A stretch of 64,000 nucleotides of DNA from Gnetum montanum (Eukaryota; Streptophyta; Gnetopsida; Gnetales; Gnetaceae), in contig MNCI01037709.1 in NCBI GenBank assembly GCA_015680685.1, forward strand, positions 876,406 to 940,405, given 5' to 3'. Every line of letters begins with the position of its first letter. The first letter of the stretch is position 1. A program made the position numbers and the translations under genes. The notes below the pieces were generated by a model, which ran no database searches, was not told the origin of the DNA, and saw only the letters and a list, made by a program, of their open reading frames with translations. This document shows positions 1-11,010 of this stretch, one piece after another.

Positions 1-651
1 GAGTTATTTGGAGGTATCTGGGCCTTGGTGTTGCCAGAGACCAGCAGGCACCTAAATCCTGTTCGAGGACACTCGTTGGCGGTCGCGTCCCAAACGGTCG
101 CCAACACCTACTCTTATAGAAACAAATCCTAACCATTTTGCTATTTTTCTTGAAAGGAATTTCAAAAGGTTTTTGGATTAGATTTAAGCTCCATAGTCAT
201 TCTTTTTTTCTCTTCTTTAATGAACTTCTTTTTTTAAAAAAATTGAATAAGCTTTTTGTAATTCTTCAACATTGAAACATCAAAATTTGAAGCTAAAATA
301 TCTTATGAGTTGTCAAACAATCCACATCAAATGAAGGTTTACTATATGAAGGCCTCTTTTTAATATGCACTTAAGCAATTGTAGACAAAAGTATATTAAT
401 CAAATCTAGCTCATTGACATTGTTAACCAACATATTAGCTACTCTTGTTTGAAAATCTTGATGAAGGTCTTTTGTGAGATGACAAATGTTGACTTTCTTG
501 TAGTGAATATAATGAATTGAAGAAACAAAAGTGAATCTCAAATAATGATGAGGAGATTTTTCAAGTTTTTCTTCCACTTGAAAGTTGTCCATTGTGTTTT
601 TATTATCGTGAGTACAGATGAGAAGATCAATGTAAGAGTTACCTTGGTACC
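1..651 (-). mobile_element. LINE remnant: end of endonuclease domain and linker
   Basis: Read on the minus strand from 651 leftward, one frame gives a GNSYIDLLICTHD block, then a variable stretch, then SPHHYLRFTF. This has the layout of the C-terminal part of an L1-type APE endonuclease (NSxID...SDHxPLxF). Further left, a different frame gives KNYKKLIQF and MELKSNPKTF, like the basic linker before the LINE reverse transcriptase. The matching N-terminal half of the endonuclease lies at 8473-9190, so element A1 split one LINE. Several stops and frameshifts are present, and no reverse transcriptase is seen before the window edge. The conserved His of the SDH motif appears as PHH. The first ~110 bases are less certain. 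Confidence 0.6.
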
Positions 652-1458
652 TGATGAGTGGCGAGGTACCCCTACACTCAACCATACAAATACGAGCATT
701 TCACAGACGATCCAGTCGAACTCCAAGGACCAAGTGCTTATGCGCCTTAATGAAACACTCAGGGTTAATCAATCGTTGTCTTCCCAAACTTACTTGTATT
801 GTCATGGTTGTATGGTTAAGTAAGCTTGAGGTATATGATTTTTATAGCTTTTGTATTTTATATGTCTTCTACTAATAAAGGAGAGGGAGAGAGAACTAAG
901 TGGCTAACTTACATTAACTATTCATTAACTAGTTTCTAAATGTTTCTAACACTAGTATCTATTCCCATTGCCATACACATCCTGAACCAGTGCAATGCTA
1001 CTGGGGTTACCAAACGCTAATCGTCACTAGGTTACCAAGTGCTACACGCATGCTTGAAGCAATCATACTAAGTGTATTTAACTAAGGGGGTTGAAGGTTG
1101 AGAAAGATATTAATTAACTAGGAAAGCATTAAAAAATCATTAATTACTAATTAGCTTAATTTGTATGCTACAAGGTTTATCATAAAGTTCATCTTTATTG
1201 CCGTACACAAAATTGTGCTCAGGTACAAATTGCTCGAATAAAGATCTATTCACTCTATGGATCCTACTATAGGCACACAGAAATAATTCTAACTCTGGAA
1301 TGACAAAACTACAAGAGTCTAGCTAAGGGTCTAAATCTAATTATGTTGGAACCAAGGGCATCGCCTCTTGTTTATAGAAGATGAGGTAGGACACGATATC
1401 GTGTATGCGATATCGTGTGGTGGATGTGATATCGCGTACTCAATATTGTGGTTCATCA
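652..1458 (-). repeat. A1 3' LTR (family A)
   Basis: This copy has the same length as 7666-8472 and is very similar along its whole length. In element orientation it starts with TGATGAACC, followed within about 80 bases by three CGATATCG/CGATATCA palindromes and then a TATA-like TATAAAC box near 1372. The sequence just outside it (element sense CATGGGGGTA) is the polypurine tract used to prime plus-strand DNA. The LTR is U3-short: promoter signals lie within ~110 bases of its start. Confidence 0.92.
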
Positions 1459-3149
1459 TACCCCCATGATTGAATGAAAACTCATCCTTGAGTTCCTTAC
1501 AAAATATTGGAAAGGTATGGGATTATTAACTTGAATGAAAACTAATGATGAATGGGATGACATGTGAACGGATCAACATTACAATACATGGCAACATTAG
1601 TATTCATGACTACAAGAGTGAACACTATACACAATTGACATCCAGCCTTATTTGGCAACTGAGAGAGAAGAGAGAGAGAGTGAAAAGGAGAAGATGTGTT
1701 GCTGACGATGCCAAGATTGCGCCTTCCATTGTCTATCCATAGTCACGCCATCAATCTTGTTCCTTGCACAACTATTCCAGCACCAATCCATCCTGAGTGT
1801 TTCTTCCAAGTCCAGTCCATTGCTGTATGATTGCCATCTGCACATACAACATAGTCACATATGAGCAAGGATAAGTAAATCACAATACAGTTGATACCTT
1901 GCCTCGGTGTAAGATCCATTGGCTGAGTTGTGATATGGCCAATACAGATTTTAGAGATATAACACTGGTGACTACCCAAGGTGTAGGGGTTAGGAAAAAT
2001 TGAAAAAATCAGACCAAGGCCCCCATGACTAAGAGCGATCCTCTGGTAGTGATAGAATAGAAAAAGATAAGGAATAAGAAGGATGTGGGAAAAAGAAACA
2101 ATGACAACGTCAATAGAATGGATGTCAGAGGTGGAATGAAACAAAAAAAAAAAAATGTTGATTGTGGAAATGTTTAAGGGAAAGAAGTTAACTGATGCAC
2201 CAAATAGGAATGCTAGTGGGACCTCCCCAAAGAAGGCTCATGCCCTTTATTCCTTGACAAACCCACATTCAAAGAGTCCATAGGCTCTGGAAATGTCATT
2301 TGAAAGCAAGAGTTAAAGACTTAACCACAAGAATCCACCAAAGAGAAAACAATGCATCAACCAAAATATAGACTACTGATACAACCGGTAATGAAGTGGA
2401 AAATGGAGAAAGAATGATGGGGAGAAGAGAATGGAATGGAGTCCCAAGAATAAGGTGGTGTACAGCCCCCTGTGTATTTATGGTTAATATAACTGAGTAG
2501 ATCTCATTCCAAATCCAGCCTTAAACAATCCACATCCAGTGACTTCACATTAATACACTTAGCCAATCCATCCACTTGAAGTAACAAAAATGCTTCCACC
2601 AAAGAGTCAACACCATTTTGAGGAAAATGAGAAAGGGAGAAGTAGGAAGCGAGAAGGGGCCTTAGTTAGAGGGAACATGTCTATTTAGTTCCATAACCAG
2701 TGCTGTTTGCCCAGATGATTATTTTGTCTAAGGGGTGTGCTTTGAATTCTCACTGTTTTTTTTTTTAGCTTTTGTGTGAGAACCACACCATGCAAAGACT
2801 TATTTTTATTGGCTTAGCTTCCCAATAATGGAGCAATGTCGGAATGGTAAGGAAGATTCAAGAAGAAAACATCCAAGCACCCAAGAGAATAGCCAACACA
2901 AATGCATCAAATCCCTTTAAAGTCACACCAATTTTAGTCCTTGAGTCCTTCCTTAGTTTGAGAAATGCCCAATCACCAAGTCATTAATAGTTTTATTATT
3001 AAAGAAGGGGATTGTACAATTCCAAGCCAAGAGAGACTATAGAAATTCATGGATGCATGGATGACATGAACTCATTGCCTGTTATATCAAAAGAACCATA
3101 CCTTAGTATCAACATTATAACTCAAAGGTAAAAANAAAGGAACTGAGGG
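1459..3149. other. A1 internal spacer without recognisable genes
   Basis: No retroviral-type domain is seen on either strand. A block around 2215-2290 resembles the spacers of A2 (about 31530-31600) and A3 (about 58620-58690, opposite strand): all three share a GTGGG(A/T)CCTCCCCAAAG core next to a run resembling ATGCCCTT. The stretch next to the LTR (about 1500-1540) resembles A2 10890-10930. RNase H, integrase and any ORF2 homologue are missing or beyond recognition. A single N lies at about 3135. Confidence 0.55.
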
Positions 3150-4010
3150 CCTCGAATGGTTAGCAAAGGTGGCCGTCTCCCCAATGACTGAGTTGGAAGG
3201 AGGAGATCCAAAATAGTGAGCAAGGTCATCCCCTATCAAAGGTATTATGTGCACTGGTCATTCTATATAGTAGCCAGTGTGTCCAAGGAATGACTGAATG
3301 TCTTTGACAGTTTCTGGTTGATGGGTGATTCCTTGGATGACCCTAATTTTATCTAGGTCTACCTTTATTCCTGCATGTGAAACCTTATGCCCAAGTACTA
3401 TGCCTACTTGGACCATTAAATGGCTTTTCTGCTAGTTGAGCCTTAGATTGGTCTCTATGCATCTTTTCAGCACTTGCTCTAATTGGTCCAAGGCTTGAAC
3501 AAAAATTGTTCCTTAGATGGAGAAGTTGTCCATAAAGACTTCCAGTTCGTTCCCTATCTACTGTTGGAATATGCTTAGAACTAGGCATTGAAACGTGGTA
3601 GGAGCATTACACAAGCCAAACGACATTTGTTTATATGCAAACATTCCCCAAGAACTAGTGAATGTTGTCTTAGCTTGGTGATATAGGGCTATCTATATTT
3701 GGTTGTATTTGATATAGCCATCTAGAAAACTATAATAGCGATGCCCTGCTATGCTGTATAAGACTTGGTCAACGAATGGCAATGGAAAGTGATCCTTAAA
3801 TGTTGCCATGTTCAATAGCCTAAAATCTATGCACACCCTCCATTTACCTCCCTTTTTAGGCATGATTACCAGAGGGCTAACCCATTCTCTATCAGTAATG
3901 GAATATATGAACCCAACCTTAAAAAGCTATTCGATTTCTTCTTTTACTACTTGCTTCAATTTTGGGTTCAATCGCCTCTACAGTTGTTTTCAAGGTTTCA
4001 TGGAGAGGTC
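3150..4010 (-). pseudogene. Athila-type reverse transcriptase fragment (A1 pol)
   Basis: Minus-strand translation gives the reverse transcriptase blocks in order: a fingers segment (WVSPLVIMPKKGGKWRVCID), FPLPFVDQVL, the YYSFLDGY block, MSFGLCNAPTTFQ, the catalytic FMDNFSI box, then HLMVQVGIVLGHKVSHAGIKVD and SFLGHTGYY. The catalytic FMDD motif reads FMDN, so the second aspartate is lost. Several in-frame stops interrupt it. The order and wording match Athila rather than Tat or chromoviral elements. The frame ends in the connection region with no RNase H behind it. Non-functional. Confidence 0.88.
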
Positions 4011-4404
4011 AGTGTAAATCCTATGCTGGCATATCCTAGGATCTATTTTAGTTAATTTGGGATAAGAGCATGCAAAGGCTTTTGACCACTTGTTTATTAC
4101 TTTCAATAGTCTTCCTTTTTTTTAGAAGCAAGTCTTGCGTTGATGATTACCATTTTTTCATTTTCAAGAATCATATATTCTAGACTGGTGGGCAATGGTT
4201 TCAATTCTAGGGGCTCTTGTTGGAATTTTTCAGGAATTTCTGACTTCCCCTAGTTGATGTTTTCAAGGTTAAGGCTTGGAAGTTAGTAGTGAACTTACTC
4301 TAGTGCGTCTATGCTTTTAATGTAAGCACAAGTTATTCCCTCAATTAGTTCCATGCACATTAGTGAGTTGCTCTTTTAATTAGCTATCACCCACTGGGTG
4401 TCTT

Positions 4405-4925
4405 CTTGTCATGTGGTTGCCGCATACAGGCACTTTTGTATGTTAATGTCTTGTGCACACCGGTTGCATGCAGGCAATGCTAAACCTTGCACAACCCATG
4501 ATCTCTGCATGCAATTGAACCCTATATCACTATATGCAATGCATGGAACCTTCTTCTTCTTGATCTTTCCAAAAGTGTTCTCCTTAGATATTTTCAAGGA
4601 AAGATCACAGATTCCTAGGCATGCATCTATAGTACTTAGCCATGCCCTTCCCATCATTATTGGGAAGTCCCTTTTACTGTTATTCACTTGTATCACTAGG
4701 AAATTAGCTGGGTACGACCATCCACACATAGTGGTGATGATGTCCTCCACCACTCCCAAGGGAACAGTGATGGACTGGTTAGCTAGCTCTAGGCGAATAT
4801 TGCTCTTCTTTAATGGAGGCAGGTTCCAGGCTTTGTACATTTCTTGCGATATTAAGTTGACTCTAGAACCTGAATCCAGAAGAGCTTTGCATGGCTCATT
4901 CCCAATGATTTGGAGATAGATTAGA
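4405..4925 (-). pseudogene. Retropepsin (A1 protease)
   Basis: The minus strand encodes the aspartic protease active site ALLDSGSRVNLI near 4885-4855. It is followed by the family phrase LGVVEDIITTMCGWSYPANFLVI and the flap/dimer region FPIMMGRAWLSTIDACLG. This is the usual gypsy order, protease directly upstream of reverse transcriptase. The run 4840 to 4409 is open (143 codons), the best-preserved part of A1. It would cleave the Gag-Pol polyprotein. The gap to the reverse transcriptase at 4010 contains stops. Confidence 0.82.
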
Positions 4926-4949
4926 GGGCTTCCAGGATCAGAGAATTTC

Positions 4950-7521
4950 CTGGGAAGGTGGCCAACCTTGATCTAGTCAGCAACGACATGTGTTAACATA
5001 ACCGTATGTGTTGAGTTTGGTGTTTGGATCAAAGGGAGCTCTGAAGCTTTATTTGATGGGGAGATGTTCAGAGGTTCAACCGCTTGTGGTTGTAAGGGCT
5101 TGGTTGGACTGTTGGTTCTAAAGAAAGGTCTTTTTCTTCAAATGGTTGTGGGTTGAGGATTTATAGCCCTTGTGGCATTGTGTTGTTGTGGTTGAGTAGG
5201 GAGTTCCCCTTGCATTACTGGAGCGAGTGGTAATGGAGCTATTGGTATGAGAGCTGTGGATGGATTTGAAGGATGGTATATTTATGGGTTATCTCCCCTA
5301 GGAGAAGGAGTTCTATAATACTTACGGGCTTGGTAGTGATGTTGTGGTGTAACGTGACTAACAGAGTCACGTGGAGAGATTGGATGTTGCACATAGTAGC
5401 CATATGGATCAGGTTGCCAGTATGGGTATTGTTGCCTTAGTGGTGGCATCCCCCATGACTGTGGATATTGTCACTGTTGATGTTGCTCAATGGGTTGTGG
5501 TGGAGTTCCACTTAGATAATATGTTGAAGGTTGGTGGAACTGTCTTGGGTTACCTTGGGGATAAGGTAACCGTCGGGGTGCTTGCCATTTATTTAGTTGT
5601 GGGTTGAGTGCATACACCCTAGACTCTTGTAGATGTGAGATCACTAGGCAACATTCCTTAGGATGGTCGTATTGGCATATCTCGCATCCACTATCATTGT
5701 CTGTGTCTAAATTCACAACCTCTTCTATGATGGCCATTTTTCCCTTACCCTTGTTACGTGCATTATCCACTTCTCTCTTTTTTTTTTGTCGCGGTCACTA
5801 CCTCGCTCCCTAAACTCCTCTACAATTTTAAGAATAATTTCAAACCTACTATCCAGGGAGTCCCACATTTGGTCTACCTTTACCGATACTTCTGACTTTA
5901 ACTTTTGGAGAGGAAAATTTTTCCTATTCACCATCTCTTCGAGTGATGACTCTTCTTCCTCCTCATAAAATCTCACTCCCCTTTTTTGGAGGGAAGGATC
6001 TCGGTTGCATTCTTCTGCACTTTCTCTCTTTCGTAGCTCACCTTCTTCTTTGGCAACTTGCTCTAGCAATCTATGAATTTGATGAGACCTTAGTTCCAAT
6101 AACCTTCCTTGGGAATATGTCCCAAGGGTTCTTCTTGTTTCATGCCTAAGTCCATCCATAAGATGGCATAGTTGATCCTGCTGCGAATAACCATGGCTAG
6201 GGCAACGATGTAACAGTGCGTAATAGTAGCCCATTGCGGCATCCAAGGGTTCATGATTTCCTTGCTTCCATACTTGGATTTGCTTATGCAGGTTAGACAC
6301 TTGGGAGTACATTTGGTACTTATCATTGAACAGTTCTGACATTGTACTCCACCTCCAAATGGATTCTAATTCTAAGGACCGGTACCAGCTTTTAGCTTCT
6401 CTCACTAGTGTCATTAGGAACAACTTTAGTTTTTGCCATTTTTTCTATGTTTTGCAAGGCACATGCATCGTGGAATGCTTGTAAATGATTTTGAGAATTA
6501 GCGTTGTATCCCCCTTCAAATCGTGGGATGTTATTCATGTTTAACCTCTTGATCCCACTATCCTTTGGTGCTTTGTTGGAACTCTTATGGCCTCTGTTAT
6601 ATCTAGCATGCTTCTAGTTGTGAGTAGGGGTTCTTTGTGATCATCTCGTTCATAGCATCTATGGTGTCTATGCGGTTCCCTACTCTCCCTTCTTCTATGC
6701 CTTGATTCTTTAGATTTCCCTCGTCCTCGTTCTCAATAGTCTCATTGATGACTTTCACTTTGTTTTCCCTTATCCTCATGATTGGTTTCCCTATGACTGC
6801 ATCCAGACACTGAAGGAGAGGGTGAAAATGACGATGAAGGTGAAGAAGATGGAGAACCATCTCCATGATGGTGTTTTCTACCTTCTCTTTAGTGGTCTCG
6901 GCCTTGATCGTGATCATGATTAGAACATCCGCCCTTATCGTGTGTTTGTGTTCCTTCGTTGAACACTTCATGTTCATGGATATTAGAACCAGGGTTGTGA
7001 ATAGTGGAGTGAAGGTTCTGATACACCACCACCTGACCAATGTTAGGAGGAGGAACATTATTTTATGGGAAACCTATTGAAGCAGGTTCACCATCCTCAA
7101 TTTTGCTCAAAATGTGCAGAGCATCATGGGGCCATTTACCCTTCAAAGATGTATGGTATCTCTCCTGTCACAAGTCCCTTTGATGTTGTGCTTCTGTGGG
7201 ATGATAGTCTCTTGAGTCATGATCACGTGCAATGTATTCTGCATATAAAAGCAGCATGCCTATTTATGTGAGAGCACGAAGGAGCATGTTGGGAACTGAT
7301 CGGTCTGGAGGCAATACTATGTTACCCTCCAAGTCTCTCCAACGCAGTTGTTCTTCTTGGTGGAGAATAAAGGTGAAATCGGGTACATACTCATCGAGAT
7401 GAGTATATACCACACAAAACTGTTGAGGAACTGGTGGATCATGGTTATGTGTATTATGCTGCTGACTGCCTCTTATGTTAGTCCTATGCGGTGAAGTGCT
7501 CTTATGCGAAGAAGAAGACAT
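4950..7521 (-). pseudogene. Gag of A1, broken
   Basis: A start MSSSSHKSTSPHRT lies at 7521. After frameshifts the retrotransposon Gag core appears at 6423-5725: AKSWYRSLELES, DKYQMYSQVSNLHKQIQVWK and LLHRCPSHGYSQQ, matching the Gag capsid domain of Athila elements. A charged linker follows, then a CX2CX3HX4C knuckle (CEICQYDHPKECC) near 5690-5650, then a proline- and glutamine-rich tail down to the protease. A2 (34096-32687) and A3 (55143-57440) carry the same protein, which confirms the reading. Multiple stops; no function expected. Confidence 0.82.
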
Positions 7522-7646
7522 CTTGTTTTGTTCAGTGTGAAATGTATAGTTGTCTCGTCTTTCTTTAATTAACCCTAAGGGTTCGTTCTAACATTTCAAT
7601 GATATGAATGATTTACTATGTTCTACGCAGTGCACAAACAACTAAG

Positions 7647-7665
7647 TCCCTAACAATGATGCCAA
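7647..7665 (-). promoter_or_regulatory. Primer binding site of A1
   Basis: Immediately inside the 5' LTR the minus strand reads TTGGCATCATTGTTAGGGA. This is the position and general form of the plant gypsy primer site (TTGGCGCCGTTGCCGGGGA type). A3 has a closer match, TTAGCATCATTGCTGGGGA, at 55009. It would anneal the tRNA primer for minus-strand synthesis and fixes the element's orientation. Confidence 0.75.
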
Positions 7666-8472
7666 TGATGAGTGGCAAGGTACCCCTACACTCAACCATA
7701 CAAATACGAGTGTTTCATGCACGATCCGGTCGAACTCCAAGGACCAAGTGCTTATGCACCTTAATGAAACACTCAGGGTTAATCAACTATTGTCTTCCTA
7801 AACTTACTTGTATTGTCATGGTTGTATGGTTAAGTAAGCTTGAGGTATATGATTTTTATAGCTTTTGTATTTTTTGTGTCTTCTGCTAATAAAGGAGAGG
7901 GAAAGAGAACTAAGTGACTAACTTACATTAACTATTCATTAACTAGTTTCTAAATGTTCCTAACACCAATACTGTTCCCACTTACCATACACATCCTAAA
8001 CTAGTGCAACACTGTTGGGGTTACCAAATACTAATCGTCACTAGGTTACCAAGCACTACAGACATGCTTGAAGCGATTGTACTGAGTGTATTTAACTAAG
8101 GGGGTTGAAGGTTGAGAGAGATATTAATTAACTAGGAAAGCATTAAAAAATCATTAATTACTAATTAGCTTAATTTGTATGCTGCAAGGTTTATCATGAA
8201 GTTCGTCTTTATTATCATACACAAAATTGTGCTTAGGTACAAATTGCTCGAATAAAGATCTATTCACTCTATGACTCCTACTGCGGGCACACAGAAATAA
8301 TTCTAACTCTAGAATGACAAAACTGCAAGAGTTTGGCTAAGGGTCTAAATCGAATTATGTTGGAACCAAGGGTGCCACCTCTTATTTATAGAAGATGAGG
8401 CAATATGTGAGATCGTGTATGCGATATCGCGTGGTGGATGTGATATCGCGTGTGCGATATTGCGGTTCATCA
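7666..8472 (-). repeat. A1 5' LTR with promoter
   Basis: This LTR has the same length (807 bp) as its partner at 652-1458. In element sense it begins TGATGAACCGC. Four GATATCGC-type palindromes lie between about 8465 and 8410, and a TATAAATA box lies at 8390-8383, only about 85 bases into the LTR. The end next to the primer site reads CACTCATCA. Numerous scattered substitutions relative to its partner indicate an old insertion. Confidence 0.92.
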
Positions 8473-9614
8473 ATACCCAATAAAGATAAAATGTGAAAAG
8501 GAAGGAAATTTGCTGATGCCATTAAGGATTAAAAAATAAAAGCAATGACCCAATTCTAAGAAATAAATGCTCCTTTGATTTGTAATATGATCAATGGATG
8601 ATGTTTTGTAAACTAAAAAGAGCTCTTCATTGAACTTTAATTAAGGATTCCAAATAAGCTTTTGAATTTAATTTTGTTCAACATCAGTATTAAAATCCCC
8701 ACAAAGAAAAACTTTACCAACCTTGGAGAATTTTGCAATATCTTGACTCAAGTACTGAAAATGATGCACTCATGAAAGATTAGTAGGATTGTAAGTAAAA
8801 GAATCATTTAGAGCAAAATAACAAAAAGCAATATAAAGAACCTTTGAAATATATTGAAATTTAACCCACAAATATTGAATATTATCATCAACTTTATGCA
8901 CAATAATGGAATGATATCTAGACTTTTTAATTAAACAAGAAATACCACTAGAAGGTCCACCCCTTGTCTTAGAACATATTTCTAATAGAAATGATATGAG
9001 AGCCTAGAATAAATATAGTTGGAGAGTTTTCCTTTTTCCAAGTTTTGGTAAAACTAAGTAGATCAAAATCATTGAAGAAATGGCTAGTATCTAAGGCAAC
9101 AACTTTATTAGCCAATGAGCCTTCAACATTAAGGAAACCACATGTAATTGAAAAAAATTCCTATTTTGAGGGATTTTCCATCACCTTAACAATTGCAACA
9201 TATTTATAGTTCAAGTAAGCAAATTTACCTTTTAGCATGAGCTTGTTTAACTTCCTTGCCTTCTTCATGCTTTTTTTTCATTATCTGTTTTGGTTAGGTC
9301 TTTATTAATTCAAATCTTCTATCCTTTCAGGATACTTCTATTGTTCCAAATCTTTTCTTTTCCATGCCAATAAACAAACTTAACAAAGAATCTAGTGAGG
9401 GTTATCCTCCTTAGAACTAAGTTTATTTTCACTCATAATCAAGGTAGAAGAAATGTGCATTTTTTTTGTAAAGAAATCTACCATGGCCTACAAAAGTTCC
9501 TTATTCTTTAGGAGTTTTCACAATTGAAAGGTTTTGGATCTTGCCATGTTTTTTATTTCATCTTCACTTATTTTCTCAGTTACTACTTCTAAACCTAAGT
9601 GAGCACTTGAGCAC
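8473..9614 (-). mobile_element. LINE remnant: N-terminal endonuclease and upstream part
   Basis: Minus-strand reading from about 9190 gives CGFLNVEGSLANKVVALD, SFTKTWKKENSPTIF, GPSSGISCLIKK, LWVKFQYISKVLYIAFCYF and KVGKVFLCGDFNTDV. This is the order of an L1-type APE endonuclease, including the GDFN catalytic box near 8690. The rest of the domain continues at 651 on the far side of A1. The stretch 9190-9614 is lysine-rich when read in this sense and may be ORF1 or the inter-ORF region. Several stops are present. It is bounded on the right by the solo LTR that begins at 9615. Confidence 0.68.
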
Positions 9615-10075
9615 TGATGAGTGGCGAGGTACCCCTATACTCAACCATACGAATATGAGCGTTTCACGCATGATCCGGTTGTACTCTGTAGACGGACTAG
9701 TTGTGGTATCTAGATAGTTATCCTTAGGTCGTAGTTCGGTGTCTTCCCACCTGGACTAGTATTAGCTTTGTCACATATGGTTTAGTCCAGAGTGAGGTGT
9801 ATGATGTGTTCCTATGCTAACACTACTCTTGGGTATGATGGTAAATAATATTAACTAAACTAGGAAGGAAAGAGAGAGGGAGAGGGTAAGAGAGAATCTA
9901 ACTAGCCTACATGCGATGAGCATTTGTTCCTTAATCATCTGTACACATATTGGAATGCATGCATGACTACCACTAGGATTACCAAGCGTAGATCCTAGGT
10001 ACGCTACAGGGTTGCCAAGTAGTCACACTTAAATGCTCGTGATCAAGTCGTACTCATTTTTTGTTTAATAGGAGT
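9615..10075 (-). repeat. Left half of a split solo LTR (family A)
   Basis: It begins TGATGAGTGGCGAGGTACC, like the other family A LTRs, and matches 10076-10510 until GGAGT. There a second family A LTR starts. Its missing half resumes at 36180, and the two outer flanks are both AGCAC (9610-9614 and 36582-36586), a perfect target duplication. No internal region belongs to it, so it is a solo LTR (or was reduced to one) that was later used as the insertion site of A2. Confidence 0.92.
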
Positions 10076-10845
10076 TGATGAGTGACGAGGTACCCCTACA
10101 CTCAACCATATGAATATGAGCGTTACACGCACGATTCGGTCGAACTCTGCAAACGAACTAGTTGTGGCATCTAGATAGTTAGCCTTACGTCACAATTTGT
10201 TGTCTTCCCACCTAGATTAGTATTATCTTTGTCATGTATGGTTTAGTCCAGAGTGAGGTGTATGATGGGTTTCTAATCTAATGCTACTCCTGAAGGCAAT
10301 GGAATGTAATATTAACTAAGCTAGGAGAGAAGGGTGAGAGAATCTAAACTAGCCTAAGTGTGATGAGCATCCATCCCTTGATTATCCGTACACACCTTGG
10401 ACTTCGTGCACGACTACCACTAGGGTTACCAAGCGTAGGTTCTAGGTACGCTACTGGGTTACCAAGTAGTCACACTTAAGTGCTTGTAATCAAGTCGTAC
10501 TCATTCCGCGTTTTAACATGAGTTTAGATTAACTAGGAAAGTAGTAAATAACAATTAATTAAATAATTAATCTAAGTGAATGTTGCAATGATGAAGTAAT
10601 CTTGATCTTTATTGCTGGTCATGTGCATGTCCAAGTACGTCACACTCGAATAAAGGATGTCGTACAATTACAATCACCATACTACGGGCATACACGGAGA
10701 GGAAAAGAGTTGAGAGAAAGAAATGAAAAACACTTAAAATAAGAACTAACTTCCTAATGATATGTCTACCTCTTATTTATAGATGAGGAGACAAGCTGAA
10801 ATATTGTGTACATGATAACGCGGTCGCCCAAATGACGACTCATCA
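10076..10845 (-). repeat. A2 3' LTR
   Basis: This 770-bp LTR runs from TGATGAGTGACGAGG to GACTCATCA. In element sense the start carries the family TATAAATA box at 10781-10774. The next bases inward (element sense CATGCGGGTA) form the polypurine tract, preceded by CTCGAGGACGAGTTTTCG, a common 3' end of Athila-type internal regions. Compared with A1 the CGATATCG palindromes are reduced to remnants here. Confidence 0.9.
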
Positions 10846-11010
10846 TACCCGCATGACTAAACGAAAACTCGTCCTCGAGTTATAGTGATTACATAGTGGA
10901 TAGGTATGGGATTATTGGATGGTGAAAATGGGGTTATGCCATAGTGTGGAATGAAAACAAAACAAATACACAACACAAAGAATGTGCTACAACTACAAAA
11001 TTTATGGAAC

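Larger units (their letters stand above)
652..8472 (-). mobile_element. Athila-like Ty3/gypsy element A1, degenerate
   Basis: Two 807-bp direct repeats beginning TGATGAGTGG and ending TTCATCA bound this 7.8-kb element. The flanking five bases are GTACC and ATACC, a target duplication with one mismatch. Transcription would run on the minus strand: 5' LTR 7666-8472, primer site 7647-7665, gag, protease, reverse transcriptase, then a spacer to the 3' LTR. RNase H and integrase cannot be found between about 3150 and 1458, so pol is truncated. The reverse transcriptase phrases (ETNLRLN, HLMVQVGIVLGHK, SFLGHTGYY) are those of the Athila lineage. It inserted into a LINE. Confidence 0.9.

Noticed and set aside
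4398-4919. 173-codon plus-strand ORF
   Set aside because: Shadow of the A1 protease on the minus strand, which shows the DSG active site.
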